A DNA stretch of 64,000 nucleotides from Faucicola tetraodonis (GTDB lineage Bacteria > Pseudomonadota > Gammaproteobacteria > Pseudomonadales > Moraxellaceae): assembly GCA_032017425.1 (NCBI GenBank), contig DALZPW010000004.1. One strand, 5' to 3'. Position 1 is the first letter of the stretch, and each line of letters begins with the position of its first letter. Shown piece by piece: positions 45,608 through 55,072 of the stretch. The notes below the pieces were generated by a model. That model was given only the letters and a program-made list of their open reading frames with translations, ran no database searches and was not told the origin of the DNA. A program made the position numbers and the translations under genes.

Positions 45608-46963
45608 TTATTTTAAAACCGTCAATTTGGCTTTTTCACTGCGGCTAAACAGTAAATTTAACACGATGGCGACCACTGTCGCAGTACCGATGCCGCCCAA
45701 ATTAAATTGTCCAATATGCAAGCTAAAATCCCCAGCGCCCATAATGACGGTCACCGCAGCAATGATTAAATTAGCATTTTTACTAAAATCAATGTGATTA
45801 TCCAGCCAAATTTTGACCCCTGCTACTGTAATAAGCCCAAACACCACGATGGAGGCACCGCCCAATAATGGCGCTGGGATAGTATGGATAATCGCGCCAA
45901 ATTTTGGTGACAGACCCAGTAGCACAGCAATCAAGCCTGCCACCACAAAAACCGTGGTCGAGTATACTTTGGTCACTGCCATCACGCCAATATTTTCCGC
46001 ATAGGTTGTCACGCCCGTACCGCCCATGCTCGATGACATCGCTGTACATAGACCATCGGCGAAAAACGCCCGTCCCATATAAGGCGATACCGCTTGTCCT
46101 GTCATGGCTTCTACCGCTTTGATATGTCCTAAATTTTCGGCGATTAAAATAAAGGCAACCGGGGCAATCAAAATTATTGCGTTGATATCAAACGTCGGAT
46201 GATAAAAATTCGGTAATCCGACCCAAGCTGCTTGGGCAACTGGGGTAAAATCAATCGGCTTGCCATACCCCAGCACATTGGTGAGCACAAAATATGCTAT
46301 ATAAGCCAATACCAATCCAATCAGTAGCAACAAACGACGTAGCATACCGCGGCTAAACACAGCGACCGCACTGATACACAGCACCGTCATCAACGCAACC
46401 CAACTATCAAACTGGTTCCCCGACACGCCTTTGATAGTCACTGGCGCCAAATTTAGCCCGATAATCATCACAATCGCACCGGTTACCACAGGCGGCATGA
46501 GTTTCTCAATCCAGCCAACCCCTGTTTTCATCACGAGTAATCCGACCATGGCATAAAAAATACCACAGACAAAAATACCACCGAGCGCCACAGATAAATT
46601 ACCGTTAAAGCCTGAGCCTGTATAAGCCGTTGCGGTAATCACGGGCGCGATAAATGCAAAACTTGACCCTAAATAACTGGGTACTCGCCCACCCGTTAAA
46701 AAGAAAAACAGCACCGTACTGAGCCCCGCCATCAAAATCGCAAGGTTGGCATCAAATCCCATCAATAACGGCGCAAGCACCGTTGCCCCAAACATCGCAA
46801 ACGCATGTTGCAGCCCAAGTAGCACACTTTTATCAGCAGGTAAATACTCATGAATACGCACAGGATGATGATCTAAATGCCCATCGTAAGGCTGCCATTT
46901 TGGGAACCAGCCGCTATCATTGCCGGTATTTTGATGGGTTGGTTGTCTTTGCGAATTTGCCAT
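45608..46963 (-). CDS. NCS2 uracil/xanthine-type permease (UraA/RutG-like)
   Basis: A 451-residue nucleobase:proton symporter with 14 expected membrane segments. It shows LGLQHAFAMFGATVLAPLL at the entry helix and the motif FILIAENLGHIKAVE, where the Glu is substrate-contacting in UraA. STMGGTGVTTYAENIGV-type residues follow. Uracil or another pyrimidine is the likely cargo. The ATG at 46963 has GAGAG upstream and is preferred to a TTG seven codons earlier. It lies 40 bp after the second nitroreductase on the same strand. Confidence 0.9.
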   Translation of the reverse strand: MANSQRQPTHQNTGNDSGWFPKWQPYDGHLDHHPVRIHEYLPADKSVLLGLQHAFAMFGATVLAPLLMGFDANLAILMAGLSTVLFFFLTGGRVPSYLGSSFAFIAPVITATAYTGSGFNGNLSVALGGIFVCGIFYAMVGLLVMKTGVGWIEKLMPPVVTGAIVMIIGLNLAPVTIKGVSGNQFDSWVALMTVLCISAVAVFSRGMLRRLLLLIGLVLAYIAYFVLTNVLGYGKPIDFTPVAQAAWVGLPNFYHPTFDINAIILIAPVAFILIAENLGHIKAVEAMTGQAVSPYMGRAFFADGLCTAMSSSMGGTGVTTYAENIGVMAVTKVYSTTVFVVAGLIAVLLGLSPKFGAIIHTIPAPLLGGASIVVFGLITVAGVKIWLDNHIDFSKNANLIIAAVTVIMGAGDFSLHIGQFNLGGIGTATVVAIVLNLLFSRSEKAKLTVLK

Positions 46964-47002
46964 AACTTTGCTCTCATCTGTCAACTGCGCGAATTTTACA
47001 CG

Positions 47003-47758
47003 TTATTTTTGTTTTGTCAAAAAACCCTGCGCTTTGAGCCAATCTTCTGCAGTAGCGACATACGGTTGACTGTAGTAATCGGCAAATTTTTGACGGTATG
47101 GCTTACGCTCACGCGCTTCATTAAACGCCAAAATGGTTTGTTCATAATCGGCGAGCATTTGTGGTAACGCGTCAACTTGATACTGATTGTCAAAATACAC
47201 CGCAGATTTTGGTAAACGCGGTTTTAGGCGCATTTCCACGCTAGGTTTACCGATACATAAGCCAAAAATTGGATAGGTATATTTTGGTAGCTGAAGTAGT
47301 TCGATTAAGTCTTTGGCAATCATACGCAAACCGCCAATCGGACAGGTGGCATAACCCAAACTCTCTGCCGCCACTGTGGCATTTTGCGCCGCCAATGCTG
47401 TATCGGTAGCGAGGGTAATCAATGTATCACTATCCTTAAACCCCTCAAAGCTGCCGTCATACGCTTGACTGCTCAAATACGAGCGATAGCCATCCATCAC
47501 AAATACCAAAAACACACTACATTGGGCTATTTGTGGGTTACGCGGTTGCAAATCGACGATTTTTTGACGTAACGCTTTATCACTGATGTTGATAATGCTG
47601 TAGTGCTGTCCGTTTTGCCAACTTGGCGCTTGCTGGGCGCATTTGATGATGTCATTTAATTGCGAATCTGGCACGGTGGCGCTACTGTCAAACTCTCGAT
47701 ACACCCGATGATTTTGTAAAAGTTCAATGGTTTGATTACTTACAGTTTGATTATTCAT
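47003..47758 (-). CDS. Second NfsA-like nitroreductase
   Basis: A 251-residue FMN nitroreductase, paralogous to the 43750-44526 gene but clearly divergent. It has NHRVYREFDSSATVPDSQ at the FMN site, APSWQNGQHYS near the active site, and the GYATCPIGGLRM stretch. The ATG at 47758 has a GGGG site seven bases upstream. It is flanked on the same strand by an MFS gene (22 bp upstream) and the permease. Confidence 0.87.
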   Translation of the reverse strand: MNNQTVSNQTIELLQNHRVYREFDSSATVPDSQLNDIIKCAQQAPSWQNGQHYSIINISDKALRQKIVDLQPRNPQIAQCSVFLVFVMDGYRSYLSSQAYDGSFEGFKDSDTLITLATDTALAAQNATVAAESLGYATCPIGGLRMIAKDLIELLQLPKYTYPIFGLCIGKPSVEMRLKPRLPKSAVYFDNQYQVDALPQMLADYEQTILAFNEARERKPYRQKFADYYSQPYVATAEDWLKAQGFLTKQK

Positions 47759-47779
47759 GGTTGCCCCGTTAGAAGTGAT

Positions 47780-49042
47780 TTAAACATGATTTGATGATTG
47801 TTGATGTTGATACGGTCGCCAAAGTAGCGCCACCCCAATAAGCAAAACGATGGCAGAGATGGGTAACAACGCAAGCCAAATATTTTTGCCTGTTGCAACT
47901 AGCGCAGTTAAGGGTCCGATAAGCTGCCCAAATGCAAAACTTGCGGTCATCAGCGCACTTAAGTTGTATTTAGGGTAGTGCGTGACTTGGCTTGCTGCCA
48001 CTTGTAGCCCTGCCATCGTCACCACCATAAAAGTGCCGCCCACCATCAGCGCTGACAACATCAAACCCGCCAACGACTGCCAAAGCGCAGGCAATAACGT
48101 ACCAACCGCCATGATGATTTGCGATACTCGCCAAACGCCGAGCAAAGAAAAATTGTTATAACGGCGTTGTAACCCCTGCGACAACACCACCGACAAAGCC
48201 GCCGCCAACCCAAAAAATGGCCAAATCAGCAAATAACTTTGCCCTGATAACCATTGCTTGGCGATTTGTGGCAAAAAAGTCGCAGGTAAAATATAGCCAA
48301 ACCCGAATAAACCGTAGGCGGTTAATACATTCGCTAATTTTAGCTTGGCAGGTGTTATGCTAGCGGTAGGATTGGTATGGCTGGCTGTGGTATGGGCAGC
48401 TTTACTAGGGTTGGTTTTGGCAGCGGCTGTTGAGGCAAACTGTAAGTTGATTTTCGCCAGCAGAAAGGTGACAAGCAGGGTGGCGAGCAGTGCAATCACG
48501 CCTAAATACTGCCATAATCGACTCGATAATGGACTGAATGATGACTGAGCCGCGATAGTCGCCGTCGCTGATTGAAAAATAAAATAGCTACAAATCAATC
48601 CTGTAAGAGTGATACCGATACCGACGCCCGTATAAATCAAACCGCTAGTGACTACACGTCTTGATTTCAACCAATTGATTGCAAACGCACTGATAGATAC
48701 CAGCACCCAAGCGCTTGCCACGCCCGCCAAAAAGCGTAACACCAGTAACCAGTCAAAGCTGCTTAGCGAAGCCAGCCAAGTGGTGAGCGTCACCAAGCTG
48801 AGACCTAATATGACAAAAAGCGGATGTCGCTTACTTTTAAGCAGTAACAGTGCACCGACCAAATAGCCAACATAGTTGCTGCTTGATAACCACGCCGTTT
48901 GCGCAAGATGCACCGTGCCTTCTTGTATCATTAAAGGCAAAATCGGTGTAAAAGCAAATCGCCCGATTCCCATTGCCACCGCAAGCGCGGTACTCGCTAA
49001 GATAAAGCAAAATATAATCTGTTGTCGGTCAGATTGTGACAT
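47780..49042 (-). CDS. MFS transporter, YbfB/YjiJ family
   Basis: A 420-residue membrane protein with 12 predicted helices. The N-terminal AMGIGRFAFTPILPLM motif is typical of the YbfB/YjiJ branch, whose substrates are unknown. A hydrophilic Ala/Thr/Lys/Pro-rich loop (about 205-230) separates the halves. The ATG at 49042 follows AAGGGG by nine bases. It heads a same-strand cluster that continues through the nitroreductases, permease and lyase. Confidence 0.85.
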   Translation of the reverse strand: MSQSDRQQIIFCFILASTALAVAMGIGRFAFTPILPLMIQEGTVHLAQTAWLSSSNYVGYLVGALLLLKSKRHPLFVILGLSLVTLTTWLASLSSFDWLLVLRFLAGVASAWVLVSISAFAINWLKSRRVVTSGLIYTGVGIGITLTGLICSYFIFQSATATIAAQSSFSPLSSRLWQYLGVIALLATLLVTFLLAKINLQFASTAAAKTNPSKAAHTTASHTNPTASITPAKLKLANVLTAYGLFGFGYILPATFLPQIAKQWLSGQSYLLIWPFFGLAAALSVVLSQGLQRRYNNFSLLGVWRVSQIIMAVGTLLPALWQSLAGLMLSALMVGGTFMVVTMAGLQVAASQVTHYPKYNLSALMTASFAFGQLIGPLTALVATGKNIWLALLPISAIVLLIGVALLWRPYQHQQSSNHV

Positions 49043-49097
49043 TTTGCGTTACCCCTTGATTTTATTGACACGGCTTGTCAGCGTTTAAGCTTGCATT

Positions 49098-51770
49098 TTA
49101 AAGATTATTGAGCATACTTTGCAAGGTTTCCTTCACATTTTTGGACGACATATTAGCTTGGCTTAATATCAAAGCGTCGTTAACCATTGACTTTTTGTCT
49201 GCTACCAAGGCATTCCAATTTGATAAACCCTGTATCAAACGTGACGCCAACAGTGGGTTACGTTTATCCAAATCTTGCATCATGCTCAAATACTGCTCAA
49301 CGCCCTGCTGTGTCCAAATTTTGGTAGGCTGCGCAAGCAATCCGCCGAGCACCGCCCGCACACGGTTTGGGGTATTGATATCAAAGTCTTGATGTGAGGT
49401 TAATGCAAAAATATCGGCAACGCTCGCCTGACTGTCATTGGCTTGGACACCAAACCATAAATCCATCACCAATGCATCATGATGAAAGCGTTGGTAAAAA
49501 TCGGCAAGCCATTCAGCTTTTTGGGGCAAGCCATGCTCCACCGCCGCATTTAACGCGCCTAAACGCTCAGTCATACAAGACGCTTGTTGGTACTGGGTAA
49601 TCGCCCAGTGTTTGGCATCACTCACGCCTGCCAATAACGCCATATCCAGCACTACATTTCGCCATGCCCGCACGCCCATGGCTTCGGCTGTATCTTCATA
49701 CGCGCTAATCGGCAGTTTGGCATACGCACTTTGCCAAATGTCTTTAAGCTCTCCCGCCACGGCTTTTTTGATCGCTTGATGTCGGGCACGAACTTGGCTA
49801 GGGTCATAGTCGGTCTGAATCGCACTACCCAGCTCTCGCTCGCTTGGCATATCTAGTAACCGCGCCGCTAGCATAGGATCGGTTTCTGATAGCGCTGGCA
49901 GACTGGCTTTTAATGCCGTGATATAGGCATCGGTATCGGCATTTTGCAATAAAATACGATTGACCAACAACTGTGCCGCTTGCCAACGGTTAAAGCCATT
50001 GGTCTCATACTGCATCAAAAACGCCAAATCATCATTGCTATACTCAAAATTGAGTTGAACAGGCGCGGAAAAATCACGAAGCAATGACACCACAGGGTCA
50101 AAATCCGCCTTAGCAAATAACCCATCAAATTCAAAGTTCTGGCTATCATCTTTTAACAATACCAAGTCTTCTTTCGCCAACTCACCCGTGGCACGGTTAA
50201 AAATCGCCATCTTAACAGGAATCGGCAAGGCTTTTGGCGCCGGATAGCCTGCTACTTGGCGCGTGTGTTGACTTAGCGCCAAGATAAGCTTGTCAGCTGT
50301 TTTTTCAAAATGCCCTGATAACGTCGGTGTACCTGGCTGGGTATACCAATCAATAAATGTTTCAATACTTGGATCTGCAACGCTCAGTGCAGATAACAAG
50401 TCTTCAACCGTCACCGCTTGCCCATCGTAACGGCGGAAATATTCATCCGTGCCTTGACGGAATTTTTCTTTGCCAAGCGTATTGGCAATCATGCGCACGA
50501 TTTCTGCGCCTTTCTCGTACACTGTGGCGGTGTAGAAATTATTAATCTCGACAAAATGGTCAGGGCGTGGTGGATGCGCCAATGGGCTGGCATCTTCAGG
50601 AAACTGTGCCGCTCGCAATGTTGCCACATCATCAATCCGCTGTACCGCAGGGGAATGCAGACTTTCGGAAAAAGACTGGTCACGAAATACGGTAAAGCCT
50701 TCTTTTAGGCACAGCTGAAACCAGTCACGGCAGGTGATACGGTTGCCCGTCCAGTTATGGAAGTATTCATGGGCAATCACCGCTTTGACATTAAAGTTAC
50801 GGCGATCGGTGGTGGTCTCTGGGCTAGATAGGACGCAAGCGGTGTTAAAAATATTTAATCCTTTGTTTTCCATCGCGCCCATATTAAACTGGCTAACCGC
50901 CACAATCATATAGCGGTCAAGATCATACGCCCGTCCGTAGTTGTCTTCATCCCATTTCATTGAGTCTTTTAACGCTTGCATGCCGACATGGCACTGCTCG
51001 ATATTTTCACGCTTGGCGTATAACTCAAGCAGCACCTCACGCCCTTCGCTAGTGGTGTAATGGTCGGTCAATACGTCCAAATCTGCCATCACGCAAGCGA
51101 ATAGATAACTTGGTTTTTTGGTGGGGTCTTGCCACACCGCAAAATGACGATCGCCTGCAAGCTCCCCTTGGTCGATTAAATTACCATTTGCCAATAGCGT
51201 TGGGTAAGTTTTATCGGCTTCAATGCGTGTGGTAAAGGTGGCAAGCACATCGGGACGGTCTGGATAAAAGGTAATTTTACGAAACCCTTCTGGCTCACAC
51301 TGGGTACAGAACATTTTGTCCGCCCCTTCCCCTGCTTGGTATAAGCCTTCAAGACTGGTATTGGTTTGCGGCACGATGGTGACAACGGTGGTAATCTGAC
51401 AAGTGTCTGGCGCGTTAACAATCGTTAGGCTTTCTTGGTCTAGTTGGTAGTCGCTTTCGCTTAAGGTTTTACCGTTTAAGGTAATTGACTCAAGTTGCAA
51501 TTCTCGTCCAAAGAGTACCAAATCGCCTGCCGTGTTTCTTGTCATGTCAAGATTGGCGGTGACGGTTGCATGCTTTTTATCAGCGCCATCAAATAACTCG
51601 ATGTTAAGGTCAATGTGATTGACGCTAAAGACCGGCGGCGTGTAGTCTTTTAGGTAGATTTTTTGCGGTTGGCTTGGGTCGGGTGTTGGTGTATTAGCAG
51701 GCACATCGGGCATTTGGGTGTTTAATAATTGTGGGTGTTCGGTTTGGTTGGTTTCGGTGACGTTGGTCAT
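49098..51770 (-). CDS. pepN: Aminopeptidase N
   Basis: An 890-residue M1 zinc metallopeptidase that removes N-terminal residues from peptides in the cytoplasm. The substrate-recognition GAMEN motif is at residues 298-302. The zinc site HEYFH is at 334-338, with the third ligand Glu in the following helix (LKEGFTVFRDQ). The spacing of the two motifs equals that of the E. coli enzyme. An extra ~35-residue Thr/Pro/Gln-rich N-terminal stretch accounts for the slightly longer length. The start ATG has only a weak ribosome-binding site. Confidence 0.97.
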   Translation of the reverse strand: MTNVTETNQTEHPQLLNTQMPDVPANTPTPDPSQPQKIYLKDYTPPVFSVNHIDLNIELFDGADKKHATVTANLDMTRNTAGDLVLFGRELQLESITLNGKTLSESDYQLDQESLTIVNAPDTCQITTVVTIVPQTNTSLEGLYQAGEGADKMFCTQCEPEGFRKITFYPDRPDVLATFTTRIEADKTYPTLLANGNLIDQGELAGDRHFAVWQDPTKKPSYLFACVMADLDVLTDHYTTSEGREVLLELYAKRENIEQCHVGMQALKDSMKWDEDNYGRAYDLDRYMIVAVSQFNMGAMENKGLNIFNTACVLSSPETTTDRRNFNVKAVIAHEYFHNWTGNRITCRDWFQLCLKEGFTVFRDQSFSESLHSPAVQRIDDVATLRAAQFPEDASPLAHPPRPDHFVEINNFYTATVYEKGAEIVRMIANTLGKEKFRQGTDEYFRRYDGQAVTVEDLLSALSVADPSIETFIDWYTQPGTPTLSGHFEKTADKLILALSQHTRQVAGYPAPKALPIPVKMAIFNRATGELAKEDLVLLKDDSQNFEFDGLFAKADFDPVVSLLRDFSAPVQLNFEYSNDDLAFLMQYETNGFNRWQAAQLLVNRILLQNADTDAYITALKASLPALSETDPMLAARLLDMPSERELGSAIQTDYDPSQVRARHQAIKKAVAGELKDIWQSAYAKLPISAYEDTAEAMGVRAWRNVVLDMALLAGVSDAKHWAITQYQQASCMTERLGALNAAVEHGLPQKAEWLADFYQRFHHDALVMDLWFGVQANDSQASVADIFALTSHQDFDINTPNRVRAVLGGLLAQPTKIWTQQGVEQYLSMMQDLDKRNPLLASRLIQGLSNWNALVADKKSMVNDALILSQANMSSKNVKETLQSMLNNL

Positions 51771-51887
51771 ATATTTCTTTAGCTCGCAATGTGTTGTTAA
51801 AAATTATTCTCATTCAATGTGGCTATTATGCCATAATTAATGACGTTTTTTGGTCATAAACCATAATGACTTTGTTATTACATTTGC

Positions 51888-52421
51888 ATGCTATTTTTTT
51901 TATTTTTATCGGATAAAATTTCAACTCTTTTTGACTCGCTTGTTGGTGACATGATGGATAATTTTGTAGGTAATTTATTTGATTTAGATTGGAAATTGAT
52001 GGTAGTTCACATGTTTCAAATGGTGATAGCGTTTGTGTTGGTATTACCTGTAGGCTACAATCGTGAGAACAGTCGACAAAGCATTGGGCTGCGCACTTTT
52101 CCGCTTGTAAGCCTAGCAAGCTGTAGTTTTGCGCTGCTTGGGTTTGAAGTGCAAGGCGAAGACCCGAGTGCGATGGGGCGCATCGTAAGCGGCGTGGTAA
52201 CGGGGATTGGCTTTATCGGCGGTGGGGCAATTCTCAAAAAAGATGGCATGATTGAAGGGACGTCGACAGCGGCGGCGATTTGGTCGGCAGGCTGTGTGGG
52301 CGTGGCAGTGGCGATGGGACGACTAGAGATTGCGGTATTGATTAGTGTGTTTATGGTAGGGATTTTTTATTTTGTTAGTCCGTTAAAACAAAAACTTAGT
52401 AAGGATAATGAGGATGTTTAA
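51888..52421 (+). CDS. MgtC/SapB family membrane protein
   Basis: A 177-residue protein with the MgtC signature LVLPVGYNRENSRQSIGLRT followed by VTGIGFIGGGAILKK and GTSTAAAIWSAG. Four to five hydrophobic helices are present. It lacks the C-terminal ACT-like domain of Salmonella MgtC and so matches the short YhiD type. The family is linked to low-magnesium or acid adaptation; the biochemical role is unsettled. The ATG at 51888 has no ribosome-binding site. An ATG at 51951 is a plausible alternative that keeps all membrane segments. Confidence 0.87.
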   Translation: MLFFLFLSDKISTLFDSLVGDMMDNFVGNLFDLDWKLMVVHMFQMVIAFVLVLPVGYNRENSRQSIGLRTFPLVSLASCSFALLGFEVQGEDPSAMGRIVSGVVTGIGFIGGGAILKKDGMIEGTSTAAAIWSAGCVGVAVAMGRLEIAVLISVFMVGIFYFVSPLKQKLSKDNEDV

Positions 52422-52514
52422 TGTATAAGGTTGGATAACAGCTTAAACTTGCCCCAAGAAAAGCTGTTACTTTTCTTAGGGTAAAACCGCTCATTTAACA
52501 CCCATCGTCCACCA

Positions 52515-54632
52515 TCATTGCAACACAAACTCTCTTAGGCTTACCACTTTATCGCGCACTTTTGCCGCTTCCTCAAACTTCAAATCACGCGACAAGGCTT
52601 TCATCTCTTTTTCTAGCCGTGCAATCTCTTTGGCCAGCAAATCAGGCGAACGCAAAATCGAAATATCCACATCGGGGAACGCATGGGTGACCGCAATCGC
52701 TTGGTTATCATTCGGGGTTTCTGCCTCGCCGGTGTCGATTTTGTCGGTAATCTGGCGACGAGCGGATGTCGGCGTGATGCCATGTTCTTCGTTATACGCC
52801 ATCTGTTTGGCACGGCGACGCTCGGTTTCTTCCATCGCCTTTTGCATACTTGGGGTAATGCTGTCAGCGTATAAAATCGCCTTACCATTGACATGGCGCG
52901 CGGCACGACCGATGGTCTGAATGAGCGAACGCTCCGAGCGTAAAAAGCCTTCTTTATCCGCATCAAAAATCGCCACCAAGCTCACCTCAGGCATATCCAA
53001 CCCCTCACGCAACAGGTTGATACCAACCAGCACATCATGCACGCCTGTCCGCAGTTCATGGATGATTTTCATCCGCTCCACCGTGTCAATATCCGAGTGC
53101 AAATAAGCGACTTTGATGTTGTACTCTTTTAGATAACCGGTCAAATCTTCTGCCATGCGTTTGGTGAGCGTGGTAATCAGCACTCGCTCATCTTTGGCTT
53201 TACGAATGTTGATTTCTGATAGCACATCATCAACTTGGGTCAAGACAGGGCGAATCTCTAGTATCGGATCGACCAGACCTGTCGGACGCACCACTTGCTC
53301 TACGATTTGCTCGCTGTGCTCAAGCTCGTACTGCGCCGGGGTCGCCGACACATACACTGTACTTGGGGTAATACGCTCCCATTCTTCAAACATCAGCGGG
53401 CGGTTATCCATCGCAGACGGTAGGCGAAAGCCGTAATTGACCAAGGTTTCTTTACGACTTCTATCGCCTTTGTACATCGCGCCGACTTGTGGCACGGTTA
53501 CATGGCTTTCATCAATAAACAGCAAGGCGTCGGGGGGAATATAGTCAAACAAGGTCGGCGGTGCTTCACCCGCAGGACGTCCCGATAAATGGCGCGAATA
53601 GTTCTCAATGCCGTTACAGTAGCCAAGCTGTTGAATCATTTCCAAATCATAAGTGGTGCGTTCTTTGATACGCTGTGCTTCAATCAGTTTGTCATGCGCT
53701 CGAAAATAGTCAAGGCGTTGTTCAAGCTCGGCTTTGATAGTGCCACTGGCTCTTTCTAGCTTGTCTCGTGGGGTGACGTAGTGAGATTTTGGATAGATGG
53801 TAATGCGTGGCACACTGCGCACGTTCTTACCTGTCAACGGGTCAAACCAAGTGATTTTCTCCACTTCATCATCAAACATACTGATACGCACCGCAAGCTG
53901 TTCAGACTCAGCGGGGTAAATATCAAGCACTTCGCCACGCAAGCGGTAAGTACCTCGCCCAAAGTCAAGCTCGTTACGCGTATATTGCAGCTCCACCAAG
54001 CGTTTGAGCATGGCAGTGCGATCGATTTTGTCACCCACTACGATGTGAAGGAGCATTTTTAGGTAGCTTTCTGGGTCACCAAGACCATAGATACAAGATA
54101 CCGATGCAATGATAATGGCGTCACGACGTTCGAGTAGCGCACGCGTGGCGGACAGTCGCATTTGGTCGATATGGTCGTTAATGGCGCTGTCTTTTTCGAT
54201 AAAAGTATCGCTGGCAGGCACATAGGCTTCAGGCTGATAATAGTCGTAATAACTGACAAAATACTCCACAGCATTGTGGGGAAAGAACGCCTTAAACTCG
54301 CCATATAGCTGGGCGGCAAGGGTTTTGTTGTGTGCCATGATGATGGTGGGACGCTGGCATTGGGCAATCACTTTTGCCATGGTGTAGGTTTTACCTGAGC
54401 CTGTCACCCCTAAGAGCAGCTGACCGTGCATGCCTTTGTCGACACCGTCAACCAATTTGGCAATCGCTTGCGGTTGGTCGCCTGAGGGTTCAAATTCGGT
54501 CACCATCTCAAAGGGTTTGCTTGAGATTTGGGTGCCACTGGCATTAACACCTGTGATTTGGGCATCATCTTGGATTTGGCGGGCAAGTTGGCTAAGTTCA
54601 CGTTCGGAGCGGGAAGATTGAGGTGGTCGCAT
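52515..54632 (-). CDS. uvrB: Excinuclease ABC subunit B
   Basis: A 705-residue DNA-repair helicase-like protein that receives damaged DNA from UvrA and recruits UvrC. Walker A GVTGSGKT is at residues 75-82, the damage-clamping beta-hairpin region YYDYYQPEAYVP follows, then FIDESHVT (motif II), helicase motif VI LIQTIGRAARH, and a C-terminal UVR domain (KEMKALSRDLKFEEAAKVRD). It carries about 30 residues more than E. coli UvrB, mostly at the N-terminus. The start ATG is at 54632 with only AAAGA upstream. Confidence 0.97.
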   Translation of the reverse strand: MRPPQSSRSERELSQLARQIQDDAQITGVNASGTQISSKPFEMVTEFEPSGDQPQAIAKLVDGVDKGMHGQLLLGVTGSGKTYTMAKVIAQCQRPTIIMAHNKTLAAQLYGEFKAFFPHNAVEYFVSYYDYYQPEAYVPASDTFIEKDSAINDHIDQMRLSATRALLERRDAIIIASVSCIYGLGDPESYLKMLLHIVVGDKIDRTAMLKRLVELQYTRNELDFGRGTYRLRGEVLDIYPAESEQLAVRISMFDDEVEKITWFDPLTGKNVRSVPRITIYPKSHYVTPRDKLERASGTIKAELEQRLDYFRAHDKLIEAQRIKERTTYDLEMIQQLGYCNGIENYSRHLSGRPAGEAPPTLFDYIPPDALLFIDESHVTVPQVGAMYKGDRSRKETLVNYGFRLPSAMDNRPLMFEEWERITPSTVYVSATPAQYELEHSEQIVEQVVRPTGLVDPILEIRPVLTQVDDVLSEINIRKAKDERVLITTLTKRMAEDLTGYLKEYNIKVAYLHSDIDTVERMKIIHELRTGVHDVLVGINLLREGLDMPEVSLVAIFDADKEGFLRSERSLIQTIGRAARHVNGKAILYADSITPSMQKAMEETERRRAKQMAYNEEHGITPTSARRQITDKIDTGEAETPNDNQAIAVTHAFPDVDISILRSPDLLAKEIARLEKEMKALSRDLKFEEAAKVRDKVVSLREFVLQ

Positions 54633-54844
54633 TTTATTGTCTTTATCGTAGTCACAGATGGGTAAATAATGGGGTTGATGGATGAGAAGTTAAAGCAAAA
54701 TAACGCGAAATATTGTATCAGTGACTGGTTATATCGAAAAAGACCACCCATGAACACCCCCCTCATCAAATTTGTTCAAATTACCCTACTTAGCCTATTC
54801 CAGTTAGGCATTTAAAAGCATTAGGTTAATTTGGCAAAATCCCT

Positions 54845-54850
54845 TATAAT
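54845..54850 (+). promoter_or_regulatory. Candidate -10 element upstream of metK
   Basis: A perfect TATAAT about 220 bp before the metK start, with only a weak TTAGGT at -35 distance. The 440-bp gap 54633-55072 holds no gene. It shows this element, two adjacent hairpins at 54867-54896, and a duplicated TTAATCATTTT around 54911-54940. No SAM riboswitch consensus was seen. Confidence 0.4.
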
Positions 54851-54866
54851 ATCCCCTGACTTTTTC

Positions 54867-54896
54867 CACTGTAGCGGCAGTGACTTGTATGAGTCA
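54867..54896. promoter_or_regulatory. Two adjacent small inverted repeats in the metK leader
   Basis: CACTG (54867-54871) pairs with CAGTG (54878-54882), and TGACT (54881-54885) pairs with AGTCA (54892-54896); each has a 6-base loop, and the two overlap by two bases. They lie just downstream of the candidate -10 element, so they could be alternative RNA hairpins or operator half-sites. Confidence 0.35.
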
Positions 54897-55072
54897 TTTT
54901 GCTATTAGTCATATTAATCATTTTTTCGTTAATCATTTTGCAAACTTGCTCGTGCTGTATTGCAGTCCGTGACTTTCTATTTTTGCTTTGTTCTCGTTTT
55001 AAAAATGTAAAATAGAGATAGGTTTGCAAAGCGATTAATTTTCTATCACCCTTGATGTAATGAGAAAATTAA

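Noticed and set aside
54633..55072. Possible SAM riboswitch before metK
   Set aside because: None of the SAM-I, SAM-II or SAH conserved cores could be recognised; only short hairpins and AT-rich DNA are seen.
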